From Paenibacillus_G elgii_A (GTDB lineage Bacteria; Bacillota; Bacilli; Paenibacillales; NBRC-103111), in NCBI GenBank assembly GCA_042219835.1, contig JBHJMN010000030.1, forward strand, positions 1 to 64,000: 64,000 nt of DNA. The letters run 5' to 3'. Shown here piece by piece: positions 1-7,940 of the stretch (position 1 is the stretch's first letter; each line of letters opens with the position of its first letter). A program made the translations under genes and the position numbers. The notes under the pieces were generated by a model. That model ran no database searches. It had not been told where the DNA came from and saw only the letters and a program-made list of their open reading frames with translations.

Positions 1-59
1 GGCCAGAAGATTACAAGAGTACAAATTAATGATTAGTAATTGAGAGGATTGATTTCTAT

Positions 60-554
60 ATGGTTAACAACAAATACTTAGGTGATGACAATATTGATTC
101 TTTTTTACAATTTTTGAAACAGTATTATGATAATGAACTTATCTCTTGTGATGAAAATGATATGATACAATTAACACAATTGGTAGCTGATAGAAAATTA
201 CCTGAAGCATATTTGAAATTTATTAAATGCGCGGGTAGAGGTTATATTATGTTTAATGGCTCTGATTACAGTATTAAGGATATAGAGAAATTTAAAGATT
301 TAAAAGTAGGAGCGTTGGAGTTATTGGAAGAGTGTGGTTATAATAAAAAAATAGGTGATGATCAATTTGTTTTTATGGGACATCAAGGTTATATGTACTG
401 GTTTTTTAATTTTAATGATGGAGATAATCCTCCTGTTTATTTTTTTGAAGAGAGCTATGATGAATCAAATACTGAAAGTGAATTTATTAAACTAAGCGAT
501 ACATTTTCAGAGTTTTTGATAAAAAAATATAATGGTGAGCTTCCAAGATATTGA
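60..554 (+). CDS. SMI1/KNR4 (SUKH) family protein, putative immunity protein
   Basis: A 164-residue acidic cytosolic protein without signal peptide or membrane segment. The pattern of an N-terminal helix, a PEAYLKFIKCAGRG segment near residue 50 and a late aromatic stretch (MYWFFNF, near 113) is typical of the SUKH superfamily, whose members commonly neutralise polymorphic or contact-dependent toxins. Family membership is my recognition. The immunity role is inference, and no toxin gene is visible beside it. The ATG follows GAGAGGATTG. The gene is far AT-richer than the core of the window, which suggests acquisition. Confidence 0.7.
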   Translation: MVNNKYLGDDNIDSFLQFLKQYYDNELISCDENDMIQLTQLVADRKLPEAYLKFIKCAGRGYIMFNGSDYSIKDIEKFKDLKVGALELLEECGYNKKIGDDQFVFMGHQGYMYWFFNFNDGDNPPVYFFEESYDESNTESEFIKLSDTFSEFLIKKYNGELPRY

Positions 555-740
555 GGTTGTAAATAATGGTCAACAAACTCGTGTAATTCTTCACCTAATG
601 GGAGATTTGGGGGCGAATGATGAAAAAAACCATCATTCCCAATAACACATATAGCCTATGTGATACCTGTATAAAGATTTCGTCAATTCGGTTGTACGCA
701 CGTCAACGCTTGAATTTATACCCTAAATAACGCTATTTGG
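555..740. other. AT-rich intergenic stretch with two small inverted repeats
   Basis: This stretch separates the SUKH gene from the truncated insertion sequence. It contains a perfect 8-bp inverted repeat (GAATGATG / CATCATTC around an A-rich loop, about 616-639). An imperfect palindrome (CCTAAATA / TATTTGG) lies at about 722-740, next to the broken end of the transposase. No coding signal is seen. Neither repeat has a proper T-tract for a terminator in the direction of the SUKH gene. Confidence 0.4.
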
Positions 741-1379
741 TTACATCGAACAGGTCGAGTCTTCTTGGCCGAGCGTTTGCCGCAGCTTCCGGATGAACGT
801 GAAGTTCCATGTTTTGTCCGAGGTGTTCCTGTTCTCCACATTCGCCAGTATGGGAATGCGCTCCGGCGAAACAGCTAGCCCAAGCATAATCTGCTTAAGG
901 TCAGGCCGATAGTCTTTGCTATGTCCACGTACGATCTGAAGATCGGCCTCCCCTTCGTAAGCACCGTGCAAACTTACCGATGTCGTGTCGTTATGCAGTG
1001 TGCCGATCGGCAGGCCAAGCTTGCGCATGGCACGAATGGCGAGCGTGGAGTATACCTTCCACGGCGTGGCCTCATGTAGCTTGTCGAGTGCGCGAGCGAG
1101 CGCGTCATCATTCAAATCATCGGCGGTTACACCGTCACCGAACAACAGCTCAACGTCTTGGTCACGGTAAAATCGCTTAACATGGCAGAGGGGATCTTTG
1201 CCGCTAAGTACATTAATGACAAGGGCTTTGATTCGCGCACCGGGCGACAGCTTGCAGCGGCTCGCATCCCATGGAAGCAACTCATTCAAAGTCTGCTCAA
1301 ACTCGATTTCACGACAAAGTCGATCCACCAACACGGCGGGGCCGGAAGTATACGAATACGTTTTAAGCGGAGTATTCAC
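741..1379 (-). pseudogene. Truncated IS1634-type transposase (DUF4277 N-terminal part)
   Basis: A 212-codon reading frame starts at GTG (1379) behind GGAGGCGATCAC. It carries the N-terminal half of an IS1634-family DDE transposase: LLPWDASRCKLSPGARIKALV, QDVELLFGDGVTADD, and the HNDTTSVS block that supplies the first catalytic aspartate, then KDYRPDLKQIMLGL. Known full-length members are around 550 residues. This frame stops after RKLRQTLGQEDSTCSM and the second half is absent downstream, so it cannot encode an active enzyme. Its G+C is higher than that of the flanking genes. The truncation is seen directly, and the family assignment is by recognition. Confidence 0.75.
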
Positions 1380-1490
1380 GTGATCGCCTCCAGAGAAAAA
1401 ACTATACTCTTACATTTTCTGGAGGTTTATGGTTTCCCTTCAATAAATTTGATTTCCGCGCAGTTTCACCTGCGAAATGTGGGATTGAAG
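741..1490 (-). mobile_element. 5' half of an IS1634-like insertion sequence
   Basis: The element comprises the truncated transposase plus about 110 bp of its 5' leader. The leader includes a hairpin (CCAGAGAAAA / TTTTCTGG, about 1390-1426). A motif at about 1475-1488, read on the minus strand as CCCACATTTCGCAGG, could be the terminal inverted repeat. The other end is missing, so the boundary near 1490 is inferred, not proven by a matching repeat or target duplication. Confidence 0.45.
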
Positions 1491-1496
1491 TAAAAG

Positions 1497-1605
1497 GCAT
1501 GTCAGAAAAGATAAAGAAAATAAATTTGAAGAGAACTGCATTTTAGAATGGATTCAAGTCAGATGGTTACAGGCTCTGGGAACAAGCAGGCGGCGGCTAA
1601 CCTAA
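1497..1605 (+). pseudogene. Possible C-terminal gene fragment beside the IS end
   Basis: A short open frame right after the presumed IS end reads as a plausible protein tail (ENCILEWIQVRWLQALGTSR) and stops at TAA 1603-1605. A good terminator follows at 1657-1697. This is consistent with the insertion sequence having removed the front of a gene. I do not recognise the fragment, and it could be a chance frame. Confidence 0.25.
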
Positions 1606-1656
1606 TCGCCCTAAACTCTTTGCTCTTACTATGAAGCCTTCGAACTATATAGTTGC

Positions 1657-1697
1657 AAGCACTTGAAAACACTTAGCAGTGATTTCAGGTGCTTTTT
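1657..1697 (+). terminator. Rho-independent terminator
   Basis: The hairpin arms AAGCAC-TGAAA-CACT and AGTG-TTTCA-GTGCTT are followed by a run of T. It lies inside the long upstream extension of the next open frame, which argues that the next gene starts well downstream of it (at 1864). Confidence 0.7.
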
Positions 1698-1863
1698 GCG
1701 TCACAAGATCTTAAAGGAACAGCAGCTTTTTCAAATAATGAGTCAAATCAAACAGAATCAGGAACCGGGACGTGATAAAATGGAAAGAGCATACATTCTT
1801 CTTTTAGAGCAGGGCCATTTTTTTGTACATGACACAATCCACGATCAAAGGAAATCATCAATC

Positions 1864-2913
1864 TTGCTAAAAAGACACCTAGCTTTTTGTATATGTATTT
1901 TGCTTATGTTAACCGGATGCACGCAGCCTGAGCGCTTATCAAGTAACGAGAGGCCCCAAGATGAGAGCATAGCAATTAAAGGGATAGAAACGCAAGAATC
2001 ATTAGACTTGGGCTGGCTACTATTAGCTGAAAACAAGGATACGTTATATGATGGCGGATACCAATTAATGAACCTAAAATCTCAGGAAAATTCAAAAGCT
2101 ACAACCATCGATTTTCAAAAGATCATGAATGACCTGATCCAAAGAAAAATAATCGCAGAAGGTTGTGAAAATACTTATCTGGAGCATTTTACAGAGGATG
2201 GGCGTAAAGCTTATTTTCTTTCAGATCAATCGTCAACAGAAAAGATAATCGAAGGATACGACTTTATTGATCAAAAAGCTTTTATCAGAGGAACATTTAC
2301 CAGAGATGATGGGAATTTGGACAACTATATCGCCTTATTCACCCCAGATCACACTCAGTACGTTACTAATTCCCAAGAGGGTCTAGCCTTATACGATCTC
2401 GAAAAACAGAGGAAAATAAGGTTACTTTTCCCTAATGAAAAGGAGAGCGGGATCGAACGGCAATTGTATGCTTTTTCCAAAGATAATCAAAAAATTTTGG
2501 TCTCGGAATCTAACGATTACGTCATTTATGATGTAAAAAACAGCAAGGAGCAATATCGCAATCCGAGTTTGGCCAAAGCTATGACAAAGCTGGATCAAGG
2601 AACAACAGAACTTGCTATGCAGTATGACGAACAGGGGAAAGGCAATTTCTACTTGGTCAAGGGCGATGATGTTCGACCGCTTGATTTACCAGCCGAAGCG
2701 AACAATGCCGTTCTGGCGCCCGACAAAAAAACGATCATTTACACGTTACGAACCTCAAAAGACTTTAGAATAAGGGATTTAACAACGGGGGAGGATCGGA
2801 CTCTTCGTAGTTTACCCTCAAATTATACGATCCGATTCTGGTTCCCTCCGGATGTACTGCCACAATCTATTACGCAGCATACAGTAGAGGGGATAAAATT
2901 AAAAGATGGGTAG
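1864..2913 (+). CDS. Lipoprotein with WD40/TolB-like beta-propeller
   Basis: A predicted secreted lipoprotein of 349 residues. The frame is open from 1663, but a terminator at 1657-1697 and the position of the signal peptide favour TTG 1864, spaced about 10 bases from AAAGGA. From that start, a basic N-terminus, a hydrophobic core and LTGC give a lipobox Cys at residue 19. The mature part has repeated propeller-like strands (AFSKDNQKILV, VIYDVKN, LAPDKKTIIYTL, RIRDLTTGED). No catalytic motif is seen. Its stop overlaps the start of the next lipoprotein by 8 bases, so the two are co-translated. The function is unknown. A scaffold or sensor role at the membrane is inference. Confidence 0.7.
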   Translation: MLKRHLAFCICILLMLTGCTQPERLSSNERPQDESIAIKGIETQESLDLGWLLLAENKDTLYDGGYQLMNLKSQENSKATTIDFQKIMNDLIQRKIIAEGCENTYLEHFTEDGRKAYFLSDQSSTEKIIEGYDFIDQKAFIRGTFTRDDGNLDNYIALFTPDHTQYVTNSQEGLALYDLEKQRKIRLLFPNEKESGIERQLYAFSKDNQKILVSESNDYVIYDVKNSKEQYRNPSLAKAMTKLDQGTTELAMQYDEQGKGNFYLVKGDDVRPLDLPAEANNAVLAPDKKTIIYTLRTSKDFRIRDLTTGEDRTLRSLPSNYTIRFWFPPDVLPQSITQHTVEGIKLKDG

Positions 2914-4381
2914 GTTTCAAAGAACGGGATACGTTTTTATTATTGGATTGGTGTTGCTGCTGCTTCCGGGATGCTTAAATGAACAGAAAGCCAACCAGCA
3001 GGAAGGATTGGGGGACAATTCCACCGGCCGCGTTACCTCCGAACAGAAGAGGGAAACTGCTCATACCGACAACATTTCAGCGGGGCATAATACTGACAAC
3101 AGTGAAACAAAAGCTTATCAATTTCAAGAAAAGCTATCCGATTGGATCTTATTCCAAGGGATAGGTGATAATGAAATACTTTACCTAAGAAACATAGCGG
3201 ACGAAGATACCCTTGTGAATATGGATCACTTTGGAAATTTTTACGCGATGGACAGTGTTGATCTGGCCTTGGGCGGAAGATCTAGTGTCGGCGGAATTTC
3301 CAACGATGGGAAGAAGATATGGACAACCCATTTTTCTCATCAAAGACCAAGCATCCCTACACAGATTTATAATCTTCTTACACGTCAAACTGAGCTGAAA
3401 TTTGAATTGCCACATAAAGATTTTGTGGAGTCTCCCGATTTCACTCAGTACATTTTTAAAGAAGATGAAGAGATTTATTTAGTGCGGGTTAAGGAAAATC
3501 AAAAGACTAAACTTTCATTAGATGGTCGTTCTTATAACGTTATTTATGGCGGGCATTTTTCCCCCGACGGCACCAGGCTGTGTTTTAATGATAATGAGGG
3601 CAATCTTGTCCTGTTTGACATCGCGAATAACAAGATCGTCAAGAAAATTAACGTGGGCTCTAAAGAGGTTCGTATTCGCCAATGGTTCGCCGAGGACAAG
3701 CTGATCTATACGGATGACCATGATACGACGTACATGTTGACAATCGATACAGAGGAGCGGAAACCGCTTGGCAAATCCATGTCATATCCGATCATTTCCC
3801 CAGATGGACAGATGCTCGTTTACACGGATCAAGATCGAAATGTGTTTCAATTAGACCTGCAAACCCAACAGAAAACGAAACTCGATGATGCGTTTCAACG
3901 GATCGGGTTCGAGGTGTATCCCGTGGAATGGATTCGCTCGTCAACGCCGTTCATGGACGTGAAGAAGAGCATCCCTGTCCAAAGGGTCACTGCTTCTTCT
4001 ACCCTGCCGGACGAGAATAAAATAGCGTACAACGCAAATCAACTTACGGACGGGAATACTAAAACCGGCTGGTGCGAAGGCGTGAAGGGCGACGGGATAG
4101 GAGAAACGGTCACGCTCGAATTCGGAGAACTTCGAGAAGTATCCGGTATCGATCTCATCAATGGCTTGGCGCAATCGCTGCAAACGTTTAAAGCAAACAA
4201 TAGAGTTAAGAGCTTGAAGGCTGAATTCTCAGACGGAAGCTCCGAGATTCTTGTCGCTCTTATTGTGCAAATGAATTTTAACAAAAAAGTTAAAACATCT
4301 TTTATAAAACTCACTATTCTCGAAGTGGAGAAGGGAGACAAGTATTCGGATACATGCATGTCGGAAGTGCGAGTGTTTTAA
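2906..4381 (+). CDS. Lipoprotein: beta-propeller plus NADase-type glycan-binding domain
   Basis: 491 residues with a signal peptide ending LLLPGC (Cys23). Residues about 75-345 carry propeller-type strands (FSPDGTRLCFNDNEGNLVLFD, ISPDGQMLVYTDQDRNVFQLD). The last about 135 residues form a discoidin-like module (TASSTLPDE, AYNANQLTDGNTKTGWCEG, VTLEFGELREVSGIDLING, IKLTILEV). This resembles the glycan-binding translocation domain first seen in streptococcal NADase. Such modules bind carbohydrate, so this protein may attach to cell-wall or foreign glycans (inference). It overlaps the preceding propeller lipoprotein and is followed after 24 bases by a third lipoprotein. The ATG start sits 15 bases after GAGGGG, a weak site that suggests coupling. 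Confidence 0.72.
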   Translation: MGRFQRTGYVFIIGLVLLLLPGCLNEQKANQQEGLGDNSTGRVTSEQKRETAHTDNISAGHNTDNSETKAYQFQEKLSDWILFQGIGDNEILYLRNIADEDTLVNMDHFGNFYAMDSVDLALGGRSSVGGISNDGKKIWTTHFSHQRPSIPTQIYNLLTRQTELKFELPHKDFVESPDFTQYIFKEDEEIYLVRVKENQKTKLSLDGRSYNVIYGGHFSPDGTRLCFNDNEGNLVLFDIANNKIVKKINVGSKEVRIRQWFAEDKLIYTDDHDTTYMLTIDTEERKPLGKSMSYPIISPDGQMLVYTDQDRNVFQLDLQTQQKTKLDDAFQRIGFEVYPVEWIRSSTPFMDVKKSIPVQRVTASSTLPDENKIAYNANQLTDGNTKTGWCEGVKGDGIGETVTLEFGELREVSGIDLINGLAQSLQTFKANNRVKSLKAEFSDGSSEILVALIVQMNFNKKVKTSFIKLTILEVEKGDKYSDTCMSEVRVF

Positions 4382-4405
4382 GCCTATGAAAATGGAGAAA
4401 AACAA

Positions 4406-5071
4406 ATGACTTTTAGAAAAATAATGATGCAGATATCCATAGTGATCGCTTGTTTATGGGTCGTTACCGGTTGTACGGGGCAGGACCATCATCGCTTTAC
4501 TCGTATTGATGAAGATGTTCGCCAGAAGCAGGAGAACGTCGGCAACAAGGGCACGTCCTTAGTGGTACCGCCGATTACAACCTCCGCACCGGCAGCTGTA
4601 TCGGAAGCACCGCCTGAGCTAACGGAAGATGCGGCGATTAAACTTATGGATGAGGCCCGGGACAGAAACTACAAGCTGCTGCAAAAAGGCGGCCCTTGCG
4701 ATGATTTCAAATATATCAATGACGAGGATGGCGGATATGCTTTTATTTGCGATGAGCTGAATTCCAAAGAAAAAATACAAAAGTACTTGGAGGAAGTCTT
4801 CACTTCCCCTATCGCCGACACTATTATCGGTCAGATAGATCTACGGAAAGTTGACAATAAACTAGCTTTTAGTCCCTTGGACTGGGGCTCCATGTATGAT
4901 TGGAGCAATATTAAGGTAACGGAGACCAAAAAAGACGGAAATAAAGCGACGTTTCTTTTTAAAGTAGGACTTTTCGATGCTTCGGTTGAACCGAAGACTA
5001 TCGAAATAACGTTTAAAAATATCGATAAGTCGGGCTGGAGAGTCGATACGGAGCCGCAACATTTTTTGTAA
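4406..5071 (+). CDS. Lipoprotein with IseA-like domain
   Basis: 221 residues. The signal peptide ends VVTGC (Cys23), followed by a Pro/Ala-rich linker (about 45-75). A domain of about 145 residues then contains AIKLMDEARDRNYKLLQKGG, GYAFICDELNSKEKIQKYL, a DWGSMYDWSNIKVTE block and a terminal GWRVDTEP. This order resembles the IseA/YoeB family, inhibitors of cell-wall DL-endopeptidases in Bacillus. The assignment rests on my memory of the family pattern. In this operon it would place a possible autolysin modulator beside a glycan-binding lipoprotein. The ATG is preceded by GGAGAAAAACAA. Confidence 0.55.
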   Translation: MTFRKIMMQISIVIACLWVVTGCTGQDHHRFTRIDEDVRQKQENVGNKGTSLVVPPITTSAPAAVSEAPPELTEDAAIKLMDEARDRNYKLLQKGGPCDDFKYINDEDGGYAFICDELNSKEKIQKYLEEVFTSPIADTIIGQIDLRKVDNKLAFSPLDWGSMYDWSNIKVTETKKDGNKATFLFKVGLFDASVEPKTIEITFKNIDKSGWRVDTEPQHFL

Positions 5072-5135
5072 TGGGAAGAAGCTCGCAACCGTTTCACCGA
5101 AGTAGGAGAGGAGGGTCTTCTTGAAGCGTCGATGA

Positions 5136-5258
5136 AAACGTTTTGCCGACGCGGATTTCGCTAACATTCACTCCAAGCTGCCGCCTTTTATCAGCCAGAA
5201 TCCGTCAACGATTCAGGTGACGATTAACGGGGAACAGATCGAGTTTGTGAATCATTGA
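5136..5258 (+). pseudogene. Short gene remnant
   Basis: The last about 40 codons of a reading frame (for example ANIHSKLPPF and IQVTINGEQIEFVNH) end at TGA 5256-5258. There is no start codon or ribosome site in the same frame, because an in-frame stop lies at 5133. It abuts the IS630 relic on its 3' side. I do not recognise the protein, and the whole 5072-5483 gap looks like decayed sequence. Confidence 0.3.
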
Positions 5259-5261
5259 ATT

Positions 5262-5423
5262 CCAACATGCTGATTGTGATTTTAGGAATCTTCCAAAGGA
5301 ACGCCAAAAGTAGCATGGCTCTTCGAGTTTGAGTTCGTTTTTTAAGACCTGCCTGACGGTCTCGTGTGAGATGCTGTCGATGTATTTCAGTTCTACCGCT
5401 CGATCATCGGCTAAAATAATCAA
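5262..5423 (-). pseudogene. IS630-type transposase relic
   Basis: The minus-strand frame contains ILADDRAVELKYIDSISHETVRQVLK. This is the helix-turn-helix region that precedes the catalytic domain in IS630-family transposases (typically ...SISYETVRRTLKKNELKPW...). After QVLK the frame degenerates, and the LKPW-type continuation is lost or shifted. There is no catalytic DDE block. Only about 50 codons survive. The identification is by recognition and the decay is visible directly. Confidence 0.55.
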
Positions 5424-5483
5424 AAATCAAAAATCAATTCTTTGCTATTGTCATTAGTTTGTTAACAAACCAGGAGGGTTACT

Positions 5484-6410
5484 ATGAACTTGAATGAACA
5501 TAATCGTATTAAATTAGAGAAGATACTCCTAGAAGACTTAACACCTGAGTTTGCACATGCCATACCGTATTTAGTAGAGCGTACTCGACAAGGAATAAGA
5601 TGCACGAAAGCCGGAACAGCGAATTACGATATTCCCGGTTTATCTAGAGTTGGCGGAGACCCCGACCTTCCTCCTCAGCTCGAATGGCCTTTAACGACTG
5701 ATGGCGTACCTATGACGTTTTTAGTGCAACTTAATTTGCAAGATTTGGCGCAACATGACGAAGCGTCTCTGCTGCCCACATGCGGCATGCTATATTTTTT
5801 TGGGGGGGAAGCCGAGTCCGCTTTTAATATACAACATCGCGTATTATTTGTAGCTGATGATGAGCTAGCTTCCGTCCAGCGTCGTCTGTCACCCGCAGCA
5901 ACTGCTTTGAAAGAGCAATTTCACGGCTATCAGCTTGAAACCAGAGCAACGCTTGAGCCCCCTAATCATGCCTATGTCGATTACGACCAGTTCCTCCAGA
6001 ATGAGATCGATGATGATGAGGATTACGAAGTTCAAATAATGGAGGACTACGAAAGTCTATGTAATACGATCAGTGACTGCCAATATGAAGATGTTATCCA
6101 AATGTTTGGTTATCCTACAGAGGAAGAGCAGCATGATGATAGTGAGTATGCAGCAGCCTTGATGATGTTAACAGGGGCAACCTACAACTACGATAAAAAT
6201 GAGGCATTGCAACAGCTCGCTAATTATTTTGCAGGGAATGAAGAAAAGGCTAAGCAGGAGATTGAGGATACTATAATGCTGCTTGAGATTGACTTAAATG
6301 ATGATGACACTGGGTTCGGCTGGCCAGGTATACTACATTTCTTCATTCGCAAGGAAGATTTGTTGGCAGGACGGTTTGATCGTACGTACTGCTCCCTTTA
6401 TTCAAGCTGA
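5484..6410 (+). CDS. DUF1963 (YwqG-like) protein
   Basis: A 308-residue cytosolic protein. The N-terminal half has the DUF1963 pattern: SRVGGDPDLPPQLEWPLT near residue 53, then a QLNLQDLA strand and LPTCGMLYFFGG near 105. The C-terminal half is very acidic. The family includes Bacillus YwqG, whose gene lies near a polymorphic-toxin operon, and related proteins have been proposed as immunity factors. No such role can be shown here. The ATG sits 8 bases after AGGAGG. AT-rich composition matches the neighbouring island genes. Confidence 0.72.
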   Translation: MNLNEHNRIKLEKILLEDLTPEFAHAIPYLVERTRQGIRCTKAGTANYDIPGLSRVGGDPDLPPQLEWPLTTDGVPMTFLVQLNLQDLAQHDEASLLPTCGMLYFFGGEAESAFNIQHRVLFVADDELASVQRRLSPAATALKEQFHGYQLETRATLEPPNHAYVDYDQFLQNEIDDDEDYEVQIMEDYESLCNTISDCQYEDVIQMFGYPTEEEQHDDSEYAAALMMLTGATYNYDKNEALQQLANYFAGNEEKAKQEIEDTIMLLEIDLNDDDTGFGWPGILHFFIRKEDLLAGRFDRTYCSLYSS

Positions 6411-6506
6411 ATAAAGAGAGTACTCCCACTTGCAGCAGGGCTCATCTTGAGGAATCACATCCTTTAATGTGATCATGCAAATTTAATACGTTTCGCGTAG
6501 TTCACC

Positions 6507-6536
6507 AAGGAGACCACGGTCATACGTGATCTCCTT
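6507..6536. terminator. Palindromic hairpin after the DUF1963 gene
   Basis: AAGGAGA-CACG and CGTG-TCTCCTT form an 11-bp stem around GTCATA, followed only by ACTATATT. It may act as a weak terminator or as a regulatory palindrome just upstream of the next lipoprotein gene. A second inverted repeat (ATCACAT / ATGTGAT) lies at about 6464-6484. Confidence 0.4.
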
Positions 6537-6567
6537 ACTATATTATAGCGTTAGGAGGAGGATTCTT

Positions 6568-7656
6568 CTGCAAAACACATTGAAATGGATGATTGTCGTG
6601 GTCTTCCTTTCTACCATAACCGGATGTGTGAGAGATTTAGATATACAATCCTCCGAAAGTTTAAACGTTGCCGTAAAATCGGAAAATCCTAATGAAGCTT
6701 CCCCTATTTTTGATCCCCGCAAAATCGAGGCCGGAGACAAAATAGGAAGCATGACCGTGGCATCTTACGAAAGGATACGGACGGAACGTTCTAGTGAGGG
6801 AGAATATGTGGCTCAAGCCTTTATCCAATTTACTGGCGAGGTTGAGGTAACAGGTGCCTTCAAACATTATCCTTTGGAGCGGGAATATTTAGGTGGTGAA
6901 ATCGTATTTCAAGTAGAAGAAAATCAAAATTTCCCTGAAATGAAAATAAGGAATGCACCTGAAGAGATTAGAACCGACGAATGGATTGTTTTGTCATTGG
7001 ACGAGGAAACGAAGCGAAAGTTCGGACCCCCTGGCTCAGAAGGAAAGGCTACTTTAGCAATTTCAGATTACAAAATACAATACGGTCCTACGGAGATATC
7101 GGATCATGCACAGCTAAAAAAGATCGTTAATCTTAAAATAAATAACGAAACGGTAGCCAAGGAATCTTCCAGGAAAGCGCCAAAAGTCAAATGGCTCCGT
7201 TTTGATTCAGAGGGATATCCTTCTGAACGGGAATTAATAAAGAAAGAATATGAAAAGAAAATAAAAGAAATTGAGCGTGGGGACCACGGTAATGTGAAAG
7301 AAATAGAGATTGCTATTGCCCGGGAAGATTTGAATGGCGATGGGAAGGATGAAGTTGTTGTAGCGCTTTTTCATCCTTATTTTAGCGGTTACCGTGCAAA
7401 TTGCTTACTGCAAATTTATACCGTGAAGGATGAAAAGCTTGATCAACAATTTCCTTTAAGCAATGCAAATCTGATTGCAGATGAGCAAGGCGATCAGCAA
7501 GAGGTAGGAGTTATCGATAATCCTGGACTTCAATGGAAAGATATTGTGATCAACCGGAATTTATGGAGATGGGACGGAAAGAAATACGATTTTAGTAAAA
7601 AGGATTTTTTAGAAGTAAATGAATTGCCGAGCAAACTGGGAGGAGAGAAACTGTGA
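6568..7656 (+). CDS. Lipoprotein with C-terminal VCBS/FG-GAP-like calcium motif
   Basis: A lipoprotein of about 362 residues. The frame is open from ATG 6526, but the only good ribosome site (TAGGAGGAGG, 6552-6561) points to CTG at 6568. Starting there gives a compact signal peptide ending STITGC (Cys20). The middle region has no recognised domain. Near the C-terminus, EDLNGDGKDEVVVALF is a DxNxDGxxE loop of the kind found in VCBS/FG-GAP repeats. The stop overlaps the next ATG (TGATG), so the truncated gene that follows is translationally coupled. The function is unknown. If CTG is wrong, ATG 6526 would add 14 residues. Confidence 0.62.
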   Translation: MQNTLKWMIVVVFLSTITGCVRDLDIQSSESLNVAVKSENPNEASPIFDPRKIEAGDKIGSMTVASYERIRTERSSEGEYVAQAFIQFTGEVEVTGAFKHYPLEREYLGGEIVFQVEENQNFPEMKIRNAPEEIRTDEWIVLSLDEETKRKFGPPGSEGKATLAISDYKIQYGPTEISDHAQLKKIVNLKINNETVAKESSRKAPKVKWLRFDSEGYPSERELIKKEYEKKIKEIERGDHGNVKEIEIAIAREDLNGDGKDEVVVALFHPYFSGYRANCLLQIYTVKDEKLDQQFPLSNANLIADEQGDQQEVGVIDNPGLQWKDIVINRNLWRWDGKKYDFSKKDFLEVNELPSKLGGEKL

Positions 7657-7832
7657 TGTGCGAAAATGTAATCGATGAGAACTTGCCACATTTCAAATAT
7701 CATCCCAACGCTTACCGGCTCGGACTGTTCAAGCAAGGTCCTGCGCGTCGCTGTACGTTTGCAGCCGCTCCCGCCGCGTTCCCCTTGCCATGTTCACCAC
7801 CGTCGTGGCATACTCCAAATATACCCAATTGA
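7656..7832 (+). pseudogene. Truncated CbrC-like (UPF0167) gene
   Basis: A 58-codon frame starts at ATG 7656, overlapping the preceding stop, behind GGAGGAGAGA. Its first part (ENLPHFKYHPNAYRLGLFK) matches the conserved opening of CbrC/UPF0167 proteins. Family members are roughly 180 residues and continue into a Cys-rich metal-binding region. Here the sequence changes character after LFKQ to a high-G+C tail without that region. I read this as a gene cut off at the island boundary. Confidence 0.45.
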
Positions 7833-7889
7833 TTAGACGAATTTATCCCCCTGTTGTGAAAATCAAACCCTGCCGTCCGCGGCGGGGCG

Positions 7890-7899
7890 CGTACTATAA
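7890..7899 (+). promoter_or_regulatory. Likely -10 box of the sugar-binding lipoprotein gene
   Basis: TATAAT within CGTACTATAATCGG lies about 45 bases before the ATG of the following gene. No convincing -35 box is present at 16-18 bases upstream, so the promoter may need an activator such as the adjacent YesN-type regulator (inference). Confidence 0.4.
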
Positions 7900-7940
7900 T
7901 CGGTAGTGGATTACTGCCGGTTCCCGAAGGAGGGGTGCGG

